From positions 1 to 6,617 of the forward strand of contig JBOGGE010000114.1 in assembly GCA_050743865.1 (NCBI GenBank): 6,617 bases of DNA, given 5' to 3'. The stretch comes from DAHUZJ01 sp050743865 (lineage in GTDB: Bacteria; Actinomycetota; Acidimicrobiia; Acidimicrobiales; RAAP-2). Under the pieces are notes generated by a model. It did not search any database. It was not told where the DNA came from and worked only from the letters and a program-made list of their open reading frames with translations. This document shows, piece by piece, positions 1 through 6,318 of the stretch (position 1 is the stretch's first letter; every line of letters starts with the position of its first letter). The position numbers and the translations under genes are program-made.

Positions 1-894
1 GCGGCCCAACCGCCCCCGTCGCCGGCGCGGGGGATCGGGGGCCCAGAGCCGATGGCGTCGCCAGGCGTCCTGGCCGACCCAGGCGATCCCCCGGCCGGCC
101 GCCGACACGGCGGCCATCAGGGCGTCGGCGTCGGCGTGGCCGAGAGCTGCGGCCACCTGGTCCTGCTCCTGGAGGAGGAGGCGGTCGAGCTGGCGACCGG
201 CATTGCGGTGGAGCTCGACGCGGGCCCCGGTGAGCACCTCGGACGCCGGCGCCAGCGAGCCCAGATCGACGTAGTCGGCCAGCCGGGGAGCGGCGGCGGC
301 GAGCGCCCGCACCACCTGGACGTCGCGCAGGCCGCCGCGGCTCTCCTTGAGGTCGGGCTCGAGCAGGAAGGCGACGTCCCCGTTGCGGACCCGCCGCTCC
401 TCCATCTGGTCCCGCAGCGTCGCCAGCCAGGACGGTCCCAACCGGGCGCGCCACAGCTCCCGGGCCTTGGCCACGAGGGGCTCGGCCACCCGTGCGTCGC
501 CCCATACCATCCGGGCGTCGAGGAGCCCGAGCGCCACCCGCAGGTCGGCGGCGGCCACCTCGAGCACCTCGGACGGCTGGCGAACGCTGTGGTCGAGGTG
601 GACACCCTCGTCCCACACCGGGTACCAGATGGCGTCGGCCAGCGCCGCCACGTCCTGGTGGCCGTCGTGGACGAGGACGAGGTCGAGGTCGCTGAAGGGG
701 CACAGCTCGGCCCGCCCGTAGCCGCCGACGGCCAGCAGGGCCAGCCGCCGCGGGTTGCCCTGGGTCGCCCGGCCGGCCAGGTCGGCCAGCCACCGGTCGG
801 CCTCCTCGGCGTAGGCCCGGCAGAAGCGCGAACCCTGCAGGTCCGACCGGGCCAGCAGCGCCCGCCGACGCTCCCGGAGCGACGCCTCCGCCAT
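1..894 (-). CDS. glnD: [Protein-PII] uridylyltransferase GlnD, N-terminal part (runs off the left edge)
   Basis: GlnD uridylylates and de-uridylylates the PII signal protein in response to glutamine, controlling nitrogen assimilation in the cytoplasm. The 298 visible residues are the nucleotidyltransferase domain and part of the following helical region. The nucleotidyltransferase signature GGYGRAELCPFSDLDL spans residues 57-72, with the metal-binding pair D69 and D71. LDHSVR follows at 100-105. The highly typical GlnD block EPDLKESRGGLRD is at 179-191. The HD hydrolase and ACT domains expected downstream lie outside the window. I chose ATG at 894; an in-frame ATG at 912 would add six residues. 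Neither has a Shine-Dalgarno sequence, and a promoter-like pair at 903-931 would start transcription at about the 894 ATG, suggesting a leaderless mRNA. In many actinobacteria glnD lies near amtB and glnB/glnK; that side is not visible here. Confidence 0.93.
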   Translation of the reverse strand, partial: MAEASLRERRRALLARSDLQGSRFCRAYAEEADRWLADLAGRATQGNPRRLALLAVGGYGRAELCPFSDLDLVLVHDGHQDVAALADAIWYPVWDEGVHLDHSVRQPSEVLEVAAADLRVALGLLDARMVWGDARVAEPLVAKARELWRARLGPSWLATLRDQMEERRVRNGDVAFLLEPDLKESRGGLRDVQVVRALAAAAPRLADYVDLGSLAPASEVLTGARVELHRNAGRQLDRLLLQEQDQVAAALGHADADALMAAVSAAGRGIAWVGQDAWRRHRLWAPDPPRRRRGRLGR

Positions 895-902
895 CGGTCC
901 GG

Positions 903-931
903 ACGGTAGCATCGGGACCCGCGACGCCCAA
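903..931 (-). promoter_or_regulatory. Candidate promoter for glnD, giving a leaderless transcript
   Basis: On the minus strand TTGGGC (926-931) and TACCGT (903-908) are separated by exactly 17 nt. This resembles a housekeeping sigma-factor promoter with the actinobacterial TANNNT -10. Eight nucleotides lie between the -10 and the ATG at 894, so the transcript would begin at or next to the start codon. This fits the lack of a ribosome-binding site. The match could be chance in G+C-rich DNA. Confidence 0.4.
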
Positions 932-961
932 GCGATGGGACAGAGCGGCACGGGAGGCGGC

Positions 962-1168
962 ATGGCACGCAGCGTGGAGCGGCGCCGAGGTGGGGGGCTC
1001 CGGCCCGGTCACGGGCTTGCCGTGGCGGCGGTGGCGGTGGTCGGGGTCCTGGTCGCGTTCTGGGCCCTCAGCTTCATCGCTGGCATCCTGTGGGGAGTGG
1101 TGAAGGTGGTCGTGATCGTCGCCGTGGTCGCCGGCCTGGTCCGGCTGCTGGTGCGGCACCGTCGGTGA
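962..1168 (+). CDS. Small hypothetical membrane protein (68 aa)
   Basis: I do not recognise a family. The protein has a basic N-terminus (residues 1-17, Arg-rich), then a long hydrophobic stretch from about 18 to 64 rich in Val, Ala, Leu and Gly. A break around W44-K48 makes it likely two transmembrane helices (about 19-43 and 47-63), and it ends in a basic tail. The positive termini suggest both ends face the cytoplasm. The start at 962 is preferred because GGGAGG (952-957) sits just upstream; an in-frame ATG at 935 has no ribosome-binding site. The gene diverges from glnD and converges on the hydrolase gene with a 39-nt gap. A TAGCAT at 907-912 could be its -10 box, overlapping that of glnD on the other strand. 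No function can be assigned. Confidence 0.6.
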   Translation: MARSVERRRGGGLRPGHGLAVAAVAVVGVLVAFWALSFIAGILWGVVKVVVIVAVVAGLVRLLVRHRR

Positions 1169-1207
1169 CCGCCGCCCCTGGCTGACGCCGGGCAGCCCCC
1201 CGGCCGC

Positions 1208-3145
1208 TCAGGCGGTGGGCAGGGTGGCCCGCAGGTGGCTCACGGCCACCGAGAACGTGCCGTTGGACGCCCGGAAGAGCGGCGCCGTGCTCCCGACCAG
1301 CTGGAGCTGGACCGTGTGCCCGGGGGCGATGGTGTAGTCGGCCGGGTTGAGCTGGAAGGTGACCTGCTCTTCGGCCGTCCCGGCGCTGCGGCGGCCCGGG
1401 GCCTGGTGGACCGAGGGTCGGAACACGCCGAGGGTGACGATCTGGCGGCTGCCGCCCGGCCCCACGTCCCACAGCCGGCCCACCAGCTCGGGGTAGCGCC
1501 CGGTGACCCGGAGGCGGGCATGCACCGTCACCGCCCCCAGCAGGTGGACCCCGGACGGGCCGGCCGGGCGGGTGTAGGTCGCCGTCCCGCTCGATGTGCC
1601 CGGACCGGCGGGGACGTCGTGGCACAGCGGATCGGCGTAGGCGGCGTTGAGCGCGCTCGACACGGCCGGGCTGCCGCCCGACGAGGTGACCGTCTGGGCG
1701 GCGTCGCCCCGCAGCACGACGGTGCCGTGGTCCAGCGCGGCCAGGGTGCGGCCGGTGGCCGGCGGTCCTGACGGGGCCGACTTGGGGCAGGTCGTCGGGA
1801 TGGCGACCACCCCGGTCTCCGGCCTGCGGTGCGACTGCATCACGGCGTCGAGGAAGGCGATGCCCCGGGCGTCGGTGTCGGCGATGTCGGCCGGCTTGTC
1901 CTGCGCCCACCCGTGCCCGACGTCGTCGAACAACATCAGCATCGCCGTCCTCCCTTCCGCCGCCCTGACCCGCTCCTGGTAGTGGAGCGCTTCGGAGACC
2001 GGGAAGAGGGTGTCGGTCCAGCCGCTCTGGATGGCGGTGGCCGCCGGCCCGCCCTTGGGCAGTGGGATCCCGATGGCCGACTTGTCGTCCTGGAGGTCGG
2101 CCAGCGCCCGGGCGGTGACGCCGCCGCCGGCGCCGTACGGCTCGCCCTTGACCAGCGCCTTCTCCCAGGTGGTGAGTGTCGATGTGGGTGCCCGGCCGGG
2201 CGGGGCCAGGTCGCCCGAGGCCGTCACCGCGTACAGGAGGGTGTCCCAGCTGTCCTTGGCCACCCCGACCGGGACCCGGTCGTCCCGGGCCGGGGTGTCG
2301 GTGGTGGCGGACAGGGCGCCGTTGGGCACGAGCGAGGTGACCAGGTCGTCCCACGGCCACATGGCGTAGACGGCGGCGACGGCCATGGGCACGTGGTGCT
2401 CGGGGCTCGTGAAGGGCACCAGACGACCGCTGGGGAGCCGCATGCGGTCCTTGAGCACGGCCAGCTCGAGGGCCTGGCCGGCGCCGTAGGACACGCCGGC
2501 CACGGCGATGTCCGGCTCGACCAGGCCCTCGTCGACCAGCATCCCGGCCAGCTGCTCGGTGTCGCGGACCTCGTAGCGCTGGTCGGCCAGGCGGATCCAG
2601 CCCTTGGCGCAGGCCGGGGTGGCGGCGCGGCTGGCGACGGTGCCGCACGATGTGCCGAAGCCCCGGGCGGTGTACATCAAGACGGCGTAGCCGTGGTCGG
2701 CCAGGGTGACGTCGTCGATGCCGCCGTCGTCCGAGGTGGACTCGTACTCCTTCTTCGAGTCGCCCAGGCCGTGGAGGAGCACGACGAGGGGGAAGGGGCC
2801 GGTCCCGGTGGCCGGCAGGGCGACGTCGGCGTCGAGCGGCACCCCGTCGAAGCTGGGGACCCGCAGGTCCTGGCCGCCGGTCAGGCCGCCGGGGCAGAAC
2901 CGGATGCCGTACCGGGGAGCGCAGGCCAGCTTCCCGAAGGGCAGGGGGACGGCCGGCGGGGGAGGCTCGGACGGGTGGCGGCCGGCGGCCGACGCCGTCC
3001 CGGGCAGGGCGGAGAGGACCAGTGCCGCCGCGCCGACGAGGGCTCCGCACCGGGCGGCCACCCGAAGTCGCGCCCGGCACGCCGCCGCCCTGCCCTTCCC
3101 GGTCCTGCCCCTGCCGGTGGTCTCGCCCGTGTGCCGTGCCGCCAT
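1208..3145 (-). CDS. Secreted CocE/NonD-family alpha/beta hydrolase (X-Pro dipeptidyl-peptidase-like)
   Basis: A 645-residue serine hydrolase of the S15/CocE type; family members cleave esters or X-Pro peptides, and the substrate here is unknown. Residues 1-53 form a long basic N-terminus and hydrophobic core ending TASA, a probable signal peptide cut after A53, so the enzyme is likely exported. The alpha/beta fold starts around residue 92. LLHGLGD (123-129) supplies the oxyanion region, GVSYG (217-221) the nucleophile S219, SGWTDTLFP (374-382) the likely acid D378, and DVGHGW (408-413) the likely base H411. Residues from about 465 to the end form a beta-rich domain resembling PepX_C, with LRVTGRYPELVGRLWDV at 545-561. 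AGGAGG (3150-3155) lies 4 nt before the ATG and supports this start. The gene stands alone, divergent from the tRNA gene. Catalytic assignments D378 and H411 are by motif position only. Confidence 0.92.
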   Translation of the reverse strand: MAARHTGETTGRGRTGKGRAAACRARLRVAARCGALVGAAALVLSALPGTASAAGRHPSEPPPPAVPLPFGKLACAPRYGIRFCPGGLTGGQDLRVPSFDGVPLDADVALPATGTGPFPLVVLLHGLGDSKKEYESTSDDGGIDDVTLADHGYAVLMYTARGFGTSCGTVASRAATPACAKGWIRLADQRYEVRDTEQLAGMLVDEGLVEPDIAVAGVSYGAGQALELAVLKDRMRLPSGRLVPFTSPEHHVPMAVAAVYAMWPWDDLVTSLVPNGALSATTDTPARDDRVPVGVAKDSWDTLLYAVTASGDLAPPGRAPTSTLTTWEKALVKGEPYGAGGGVTARALADLQDDKSAIGIPLPKGGPAATAIQSGWTDTLFPVSEALHYQERVRAAEGRTAMLMLFDDVGHGWAQDKPADIADTDARGIAFLDAVMQSHRRPETGVVAIPTTCPKSAPSGPPATGRTLAALDHGTVVLRGDAAQTVTSSGGSPAVSSALNAAYADPLCHDVPAGPGTSSGTATYTRPAGPSGVHLLGAVTVHARLRVTGRYPELVGRLWDVGPGGSRQIVTLGVFRPSVHQAPGRRSAGTAEEQVTFQLNPADYTIAPGHTVQLQLVGSTAPLFRASNGTFSVAVSHLRATLPTA

Positions 3146-3165
3146 CGCCCCTCCTCGACAGCTGA

Positions 3166-3195
3166 ACCGTACCGGCGAGCAGGCCCTTGCCGGAA
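3166..3195 (-). promoter_or_regulatory. Weak candidate promoter for the secreted hydrolase
   Basis: On the minus strand TTCCGG (3190-3195) and TACGGT (3166-3171) are 18 nt apart. Transcription would start near 3159, just ahead of the AGGAGG at 3150-3155, leaving a very short leader. The -35 match is poor, so this is only a candidate. The rest of the 197-nt gap to the tRNA (3146-3342) is G+C-rich and shows no other feature I can support apart from the tRNA -10 box. Confidence 0.28.
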
Positions 3196-3323
3196 GGCGG
3201 CGTCGTGGAGCCTTTGCCGGCGGCCCCCGGGCCCTCGACCGGAAGCTCCGCCCCGGCGGCTCGCAGCCGGCCCCGGCCGGGCTCGGCGCCTCCGGCCAGC
3301 TCGGGCCGGTGCGCCCCGGCCGG

Positions 3324-3329
3324 TAGGCT
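3324..3329 (+). promoter_or_regulatory. -10 element of the tRNA-Cys promoter
   Basis: TAGGCT lies 13 nt before the first base of the mature tRNA, the spacing expected for a -10 box with a leader of about six nucleotides. The TANNNT form is common for actinobacterial housekeeping promoters. No convincing -35 is present: the hexamer 17 nt upstream is TCGGGC. Confidence 0.5.
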
Positions 3330-3342
3330 GTCCCACCTGCCG

Positions 3343-3414
3343 GGCGGCGTGGCCGAGTGGTTCAGGCAGGGGCCTGCAAAGCCCCGTACGGCGGTTCGAT
3401 TCCGCCCGCCGCCT
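3343..3414 (+). tRNA. tRNA-Cys (anticodon GCA)
   Basis: A complete cloverleaf is visible. Acceptor stem GGCGGCG (3343-3349) pairs with CGCCGCC (3407-3413). The D stem is GCC/GGC (3352-3354 and 3365-3367). The anticodon stem GGGGC/GCCCC (3369-3373 and 3381-3385) encloses the loop CTGCAAA with anticodon GCA at 3376-3378. The T stem GGCGG/CCGCC (3390-3394 and 3402-3406) encloses TTCGATT. The discriminator base T3414 is the one expected for tRNA-Cys. CCA is not encoded (CCG follows). The accessory DNA starts directly after the 3' end. Confidence 0.98.
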
Positions 3415-3420
3415 CCGATC

Positions 3421-3564
3421 CTTGGAGCTGTTCACGAAACTCTGGCCGTCGGGATCACGGAAGTCCTCCAGGGGCCCGGGCAGAGCCGAGAGGTGGGCGG
3501 TCGATGGCTGGCTGAGGCGGTAGATGGCCTCCGTGATGCCCTCACCGGCGCCGTAAGCCCGCCG
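3421..3564 (-). pseudogene. Possible remnant of a protein-coding gene next to the tRNA 3' end
   Basis: On the minus strand about 48 codons in one frame have strongly G/C-biased third positions (41 of 48 by my count) and a natural-looking amino-acid composition, for example GAGEGITEAIYRLSQ and PLEDFRDPDGQSF. The frame has no start codon of its own and no stop before it runs into the antisense of the tRNA gene. It therefore looks like a fragment cut off at the tRNA side. I recognise no family. About 27 codons just upstream (from an ATG at 3647) also look coding but in another frame, so a frameshifted relic is possible. Codon bias over so short a stretch can be chance. Confidence 0.3.
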
Positions 3565-3611
3565 GGCCCGGGGTTCGGCGGCCTGGCGAGCCGTTCCCGG
3601 GCGCGCCGGAG

Positions 3612-3631
3612 CCGAGGTCGGTCGACCTCGG
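3612..3631 (-). terminator. Perfect 8-bp hairpin behind the DDE transposase gene
   Basis: CCGAGGTC (3612-3619) and GACCTCGG (3624-3631) are perfect inverted repeats around a 4-nt loop, 19 nt past the stop codon of the minus-strand DDE gene. A T-tract is missing on either strand. It could therefore be an actinobacterial hairpin terminator without a U-run, or part of the element's end. Confidence 0.4.
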
Positions 3632-3650
3632 TCGGGGATTCTGGCATGGG

Positions 3651-5405
3651 TCAGGTGGGCGGCCCGGTGTCGGCCAGCTGCTGGCCGCCGAACAGGACGG
3701 CCAGGTCGGTGCCGGCCGGCACCCACGGGACCAAGCGGGCTGCCAGCGTGGCCAGCTCGCCGGCCATCGACCGGCCCCGGAGCTTCGTTGCCGCCCTCTT
3801 GAACGTGGCCATCACCTCGCCGGCGGCGTACGTGGCCCGGGTCCATAGGTCGGCAACATTCTGGGCGCCGTGGTGGACGGCCAAGAGGAACCCGATCTTG
3901 GTCCGCCCCATGGTGCGGATGTCACCCCGCACGATGGACCCCTGTGCCCGGTCCTTGTCCTTGGCGTAGCCGCGTTCGACTCCGCTCCGGCGGAAGTAGC
4001 GCTTGTTGTGGGACTTGGTGAAGGGCACGCCGTCCTGGGCGTACTTGTCCCGGGCAGAGAGCGGCACGGTGACGTCGCGCTGGGTGCACGCCTGGTGGTG
4101 GGCCGCCACGGTCTCCTCGTCGGGCTCGACCACGGGGACCTGGGCTGCCCGGGCCATCGAGGGAGGGTAGAGCGGGCAGGCGACATTCCCCGCCCGGGCC
4201 GGGCACGCAACCCGCACCGAGCCGGGGCTGCGCCCCTTCCCCCGGTCCTCCAACCGGTAGGCCTCGAGCTGCTTCACCTGGGGCTCCATCCCCTTGGCAT
4301 CCTCTGCGTGGTCCTTGGTGAACCGCACGCCCTTGCCGATACTGCGAAGCGGCTCGGGGGTCATCGGGCAGTAGGGGTGGCCGTTGATCATGACCGCACC
4401 CTTGTGGGTGCCGTGGGGGCCGCGATCAGCGGTGTGGGGGTGGAACACCGGCTTCACCCCCAGGAGCACCAGCCGCTCGGCGAAGCCGGGGACCAATGGG
4501 TAGGCCATGTCGACCACCACGTCGCCGATCGAAAGACTGAAGGCAACCAACAGCTCGATGGCGTCGACCGCCAGCCATACGTTGGCCGACTCGGTGGGGG
4601 ATGCCGGCAGCAGGTCGCTGAACAAGACCACCTCTGGGACGGGCTCGCCGCCGACTTTGGGGAGGAGGGTGACGGTCGTGCGGTCGTAGCCGAAGGACGG
4701 GTCGCGCCGCTCTCCCACGGCCTTGTTGCGCCGGGATCCCCACTTGGCCTGGGGGTCGGCGGCGAAGACGACGGAGTCCTTGGCCACCGGCCGGGACCAG
4801 GTGTCGTGGTCGGTCCAGTCGACGGCCACGTGCACGGTGCCGGTCAGGAGCTCGTCGGGGACCCCGGCCAGGCAGGCCGTGGTCGTCACGATCCGGCGCC
4901 AGGAAGCCAGCCGGTCGGCGTCGTCGGCGGGCCGGGCGGCAGCGCCCACCTTGTCCTCGTAGGTGGGGAAGGCCTCCCCGAGCCGGCGTGAGGGAACCGG
5001 CTCGGGGTCGAAGGTGGCCACCACCTCGCCCCACAGGTAGTCGAACCGGCGCTTGGTGAGCGAGGTGCGCGACCCGATGCCCAAGGCATGGCGTTCCTCG
5101 GGCTCCAACCGCTCCAGCTCGCAGTAGCCGTCATGGAGGAAGGACGTTCCTTCCCACGACCGGGCGAGGTGCAGGCCGACGAGGAGGGTGCGGATGGAGA
5201 GCGCCCGGCGCCGCCCGGTGCCGTGGTGCGCCCGGGCCCAGACGGCTTCGAGCACCTCGGACAGGCACAGCTTGTCCTTCCCCGGGTGCTCGGTGAGGAT
5301 GCCGGCGTCGAGGAGCATCCTGACCGGGGCGACGGGGTGGTCCACCCACCACATCGCCTGGGCGAGGCGCTCGGCCCGGGTCGGACGGCGCACCCGGACG
5401 CTCAC
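3651..5405 (-). CDS. DDE transposase-like protein with IS4-type YREK signature
   Basis: A 584-residue protein with the layout of an RNase H-fold DDE transposase (DDE_Tnp_1/IS4-IS1182 type), the class that cuts and joins DNA ends. The first Asp is D196 in VAVDWTDHD. A DPQAKWG...FGYDR stretch (217-242) resembles the strand after the first Asp in this class. The second Asp is D299 in DVVVDMAYP. The third acid is E477 inside Y470-x2-R473-x3-E477-x6-K484, an exact match to the YREK signature. About 178 residues separate D299 and E477, including Cys at 346, 401, 410 and 440. The start is GTG at 5405, overlapping the TGA of the upstream gene by four bases (GTGA); there is no clear ribosome-binding site, so translation is probably coupled. 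The protein appears full length and intact. A named IS family cannot be fixed from sequence alone. Confidence 0.8.
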   Translation of the reverse strand: MSVRVRRPTRAERLAQAMWWVDHPVAPVRMLLDAGILTEHPGKDKLCLSEVLEAVWARAHHGTGRRRALSIRTLLVGLHLARSWEGTSFLHDGYCELERLEPEERHALGIGSRTSLTKRRFDYLWGEVVATFDPEPVPSRRLGEAFPTYEDKVGAAARPADDADRLASWRRIVTTTACLAGVPDELLTGTVHVAVDWTDHDTWSRPVAKDSVVFAADPQAKWGSRRNKAVGERRDPSFGYDRTTVTLLPKVGGEPVPEVVLFSDLLPASPTESANVWLAVDAIELLVAFSLSIGDVVVDMAYPLVPGFAERLVLLGVKPVFHPHTADRGPHGTHKGAVMINGHPYCPMTPEPLRSIGKGVRFTKDHAEDAKGMEPQVKQLEAYRLEDRGKGRSPGSVRVACPARAGNVACPLYPPSMARAAQVPVVEPDEETVAAHHQACTQRDVTVPLSARDKYAQDGVPFTKSHNKRYFRRSGVERGYAKDKDRAQGSIVRGDIRTMGRTKIGFLLAVHHGAQNVADLWTRATYAAGEVMATFKRAATKLRGRSMAGELATLAARLVPWVPAGTDLAVLFGGQQLADTGPPT

Positions 5406-6103
5406 GGCGCACCGCCGCAGGCACGGACGACGTCATGGAGGGTGGGGACGGGGAGGTGGGAGAGTATCTCGGCCGGCGGGGCGAGCCGCATCCCCGAGGC
5501 GGCCATGACCGCCCGGTAGCCGATCGAGCCCAGCACCTCTTTCCACCAGGTGGCCCGGAGGCGCCCCATCTCGAGCGGTGGCAGGTCACGGCCACCCTTG
5601 GTGCGGGCCAGGGTGTGGTGGGTGAGATTGGCCCGGCCGGGGTCGACGCCGCCGACGAGGACCTGGCCCGGCTCGCGATGGGCGATCGCCTCTTCCAGCA
5701 GCCTGGCGTAGCGGGGGAGGACCGGGACGAGGCGCGCCCGGGGCCCCTCCACCCGGACCACCAGGGCCCCGCTCTCGTGAGAGAGCAGATGGTCCTTGGT
5801 CAAGAAGCGCAGGTCGCTGGCCGAGCAGCCCGCCCCTGCCCCCAAGCAGATGAGGGCGGTGAGCCGGGAGCGCTGGTGGGCGGTGGATTGGGCCCGGGCG
5901 CACACCAGCCACCGGGCCACCTCTCGGTCGGTGTAGGGGGCCTTGGTCGAGGCCGACTTCTTCCCGATCCCAGGCGACGGCGGCTGGAGGTGGGGGGCCA
6001 AGACGTAGGCCAAGGCCCGGACCCGGCCTCGGTAGGAGGAGCGGGAGTTGTCGGTCATCCTGCTGAGGGAGGAGAACCACCGCTCGTAGGTGGCGGGGGC
6101 AAA
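5402..6103 (-). pseudogene. Tyrosine-recombinase-like protein, 5' end apparently cut off by IS110
   Basis: The 233 residues read like an XerC/phage-integrase relative. An N-terminal SAM-like part (TYERWFSSLSRMTDNSRSSY at about 6091-6032) is followed by a catalytic-domain-like part (YTDREVARWLVCA, then LICLGAGAGCSASDLRFL at about 5863-5810). The usual GLRxSEL catalytic Arg is replaced by Ser (codon 5822-5824). A second-box RLR remains (R at 5555-5557) but without the flanking His. No nucleophilic Tyr is seen near the C-terminus. It is therefore probably catalytically dead or a DNA-binding partner. Its TGA overlaps the GTG of the DDE gene, forming an operon. The frame stays open to 6400, but coding character fades beyond about 6103. 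The only ATG (6058) lies inside the domain with no spaced ribosome-binding site, so the true start appears lost. If translation does start at 6058, the product is 218 residues. Confidence 0.6.
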
Positions 6104-6120
6104 GTCCCCATGACCTGAGC

Positions 6121-6310
6121 GGTCACCTACGAGAGGTGAAATGCTGGCGTGCGGCCACCGGGTGTGGTCGCCGAACGTTTCTTGCAGCCACGAGCGCGCG
6201 CAAAGTCTGGTGCGGGACCGTGGGGACCAGTGAGTGTCGCTCTGAGCACGAACCCGAGATTCCGCTTTACACCGTGGTCCTCTCCCGGTGGCCTCCGACA
6301 AACAACCAGG
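6121..6310 (+). ncRNA. Candidate IS110 bridge RNA in the left-end non-coding region
   Basis: IS110-group elements such as IS621 express a structured guide RNA from the region before the transposase gene. This stretch has the right place and size and several stems. TCACCT/AGGTGA (6123-6128 and 6134-6139) is a perfect 6-bp hairpin with a 5-nt loop, suitable as a 5' stem-loop. GCGGCCAC/GTGGTCGC (6151-6158 and 6164-6171) gives 8 pairs with one G-U. TTGC/GCAA (6182-6185 and 6200-6203) and CTGGT/ACCAG (6207-6211 and 6226-6230) each enclose 14-nt loops. CACCG/CGGTG (6270-6274 and 6286-6290) closes a further loop. GGGGACCA (6222-6229) can instead pair with TGGTCCTC (6275-6282). The ends of the RNA and the guide segments are not determined. 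Confidence 0.4.
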
Positions 6311-6318
6311 AGGTGACG

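Larger units (their letters stand above)
3612..6103 (-). mobile_element. Probable mobile element: recombinase-like gene plus DDE transposase gene
   Basis: The coupled pair directly follows a tRNA 3' end and is interrupted by a second mobile element, both typical of accessory DNA. The left boundary is not fixed: I start it at the hairpin behind the DDE gene. The right end is lost at the IS110 junction. I found no terminal inverted repeats and no second copy of the tRNA 3' end inside the window. Confidence 0.4.

Noticed and set aside
52..909. 285-codon plus-strand open frame and an 852-nt minus-strand frame (117-968) over the glnD region
   Set aside because: Both are other-frame shadows: the minus-strand frame starting at 894 carries clear GlnD motifs and runs off the window edge.
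910..912. Alternative ATG start for glnD six codons upstream
   Set aside because: It would lie right at the promoter-like -10 box and has no ribosome-binding site; the 894 start fits a leaderless transcript better, though it is not excluded.
1180..1197. GGCTG/CAGCC hairpin in the gap between the convergent small gene and the hydrolase gene
   Set aside because: Only 5 bp with an 8-nt loop and no T-tract; too weak in this G+C-rich DNA to call a terminator.
1074..3080. 668-codon minus-strand frame and long plus-strand frames (such as 1829-3523) over the hydrolase gene
   Set aside because: They are Arg/Gly/Pro-rich shadows of G+C-rich DNA; the 1208-3145 frame has a signal peptide, catalytic motifs and a ribosome-binding site.
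3146..3323. Several short G+C-rich palindromes (for example CCCCGGCCGGG-like runs) between the hydrolase and tRNA genes
   Set aside because: Expected by chance at this base composition, with no spacing or repetition suggesting an operator.
3432..3647. 71-codon minus-strand open frame starting 3 nt after the DDE stop codon
   Set aside because: No ribosome-binding site, and codon bias is poor in its second half; kept only as part of the possible relic.
3870..4991. 373-codon plus-strand open frame
   Set aside because: Antisense to the DDE transposase gene, low-complexity Gly/Val/His-rich composition and no family motifs.
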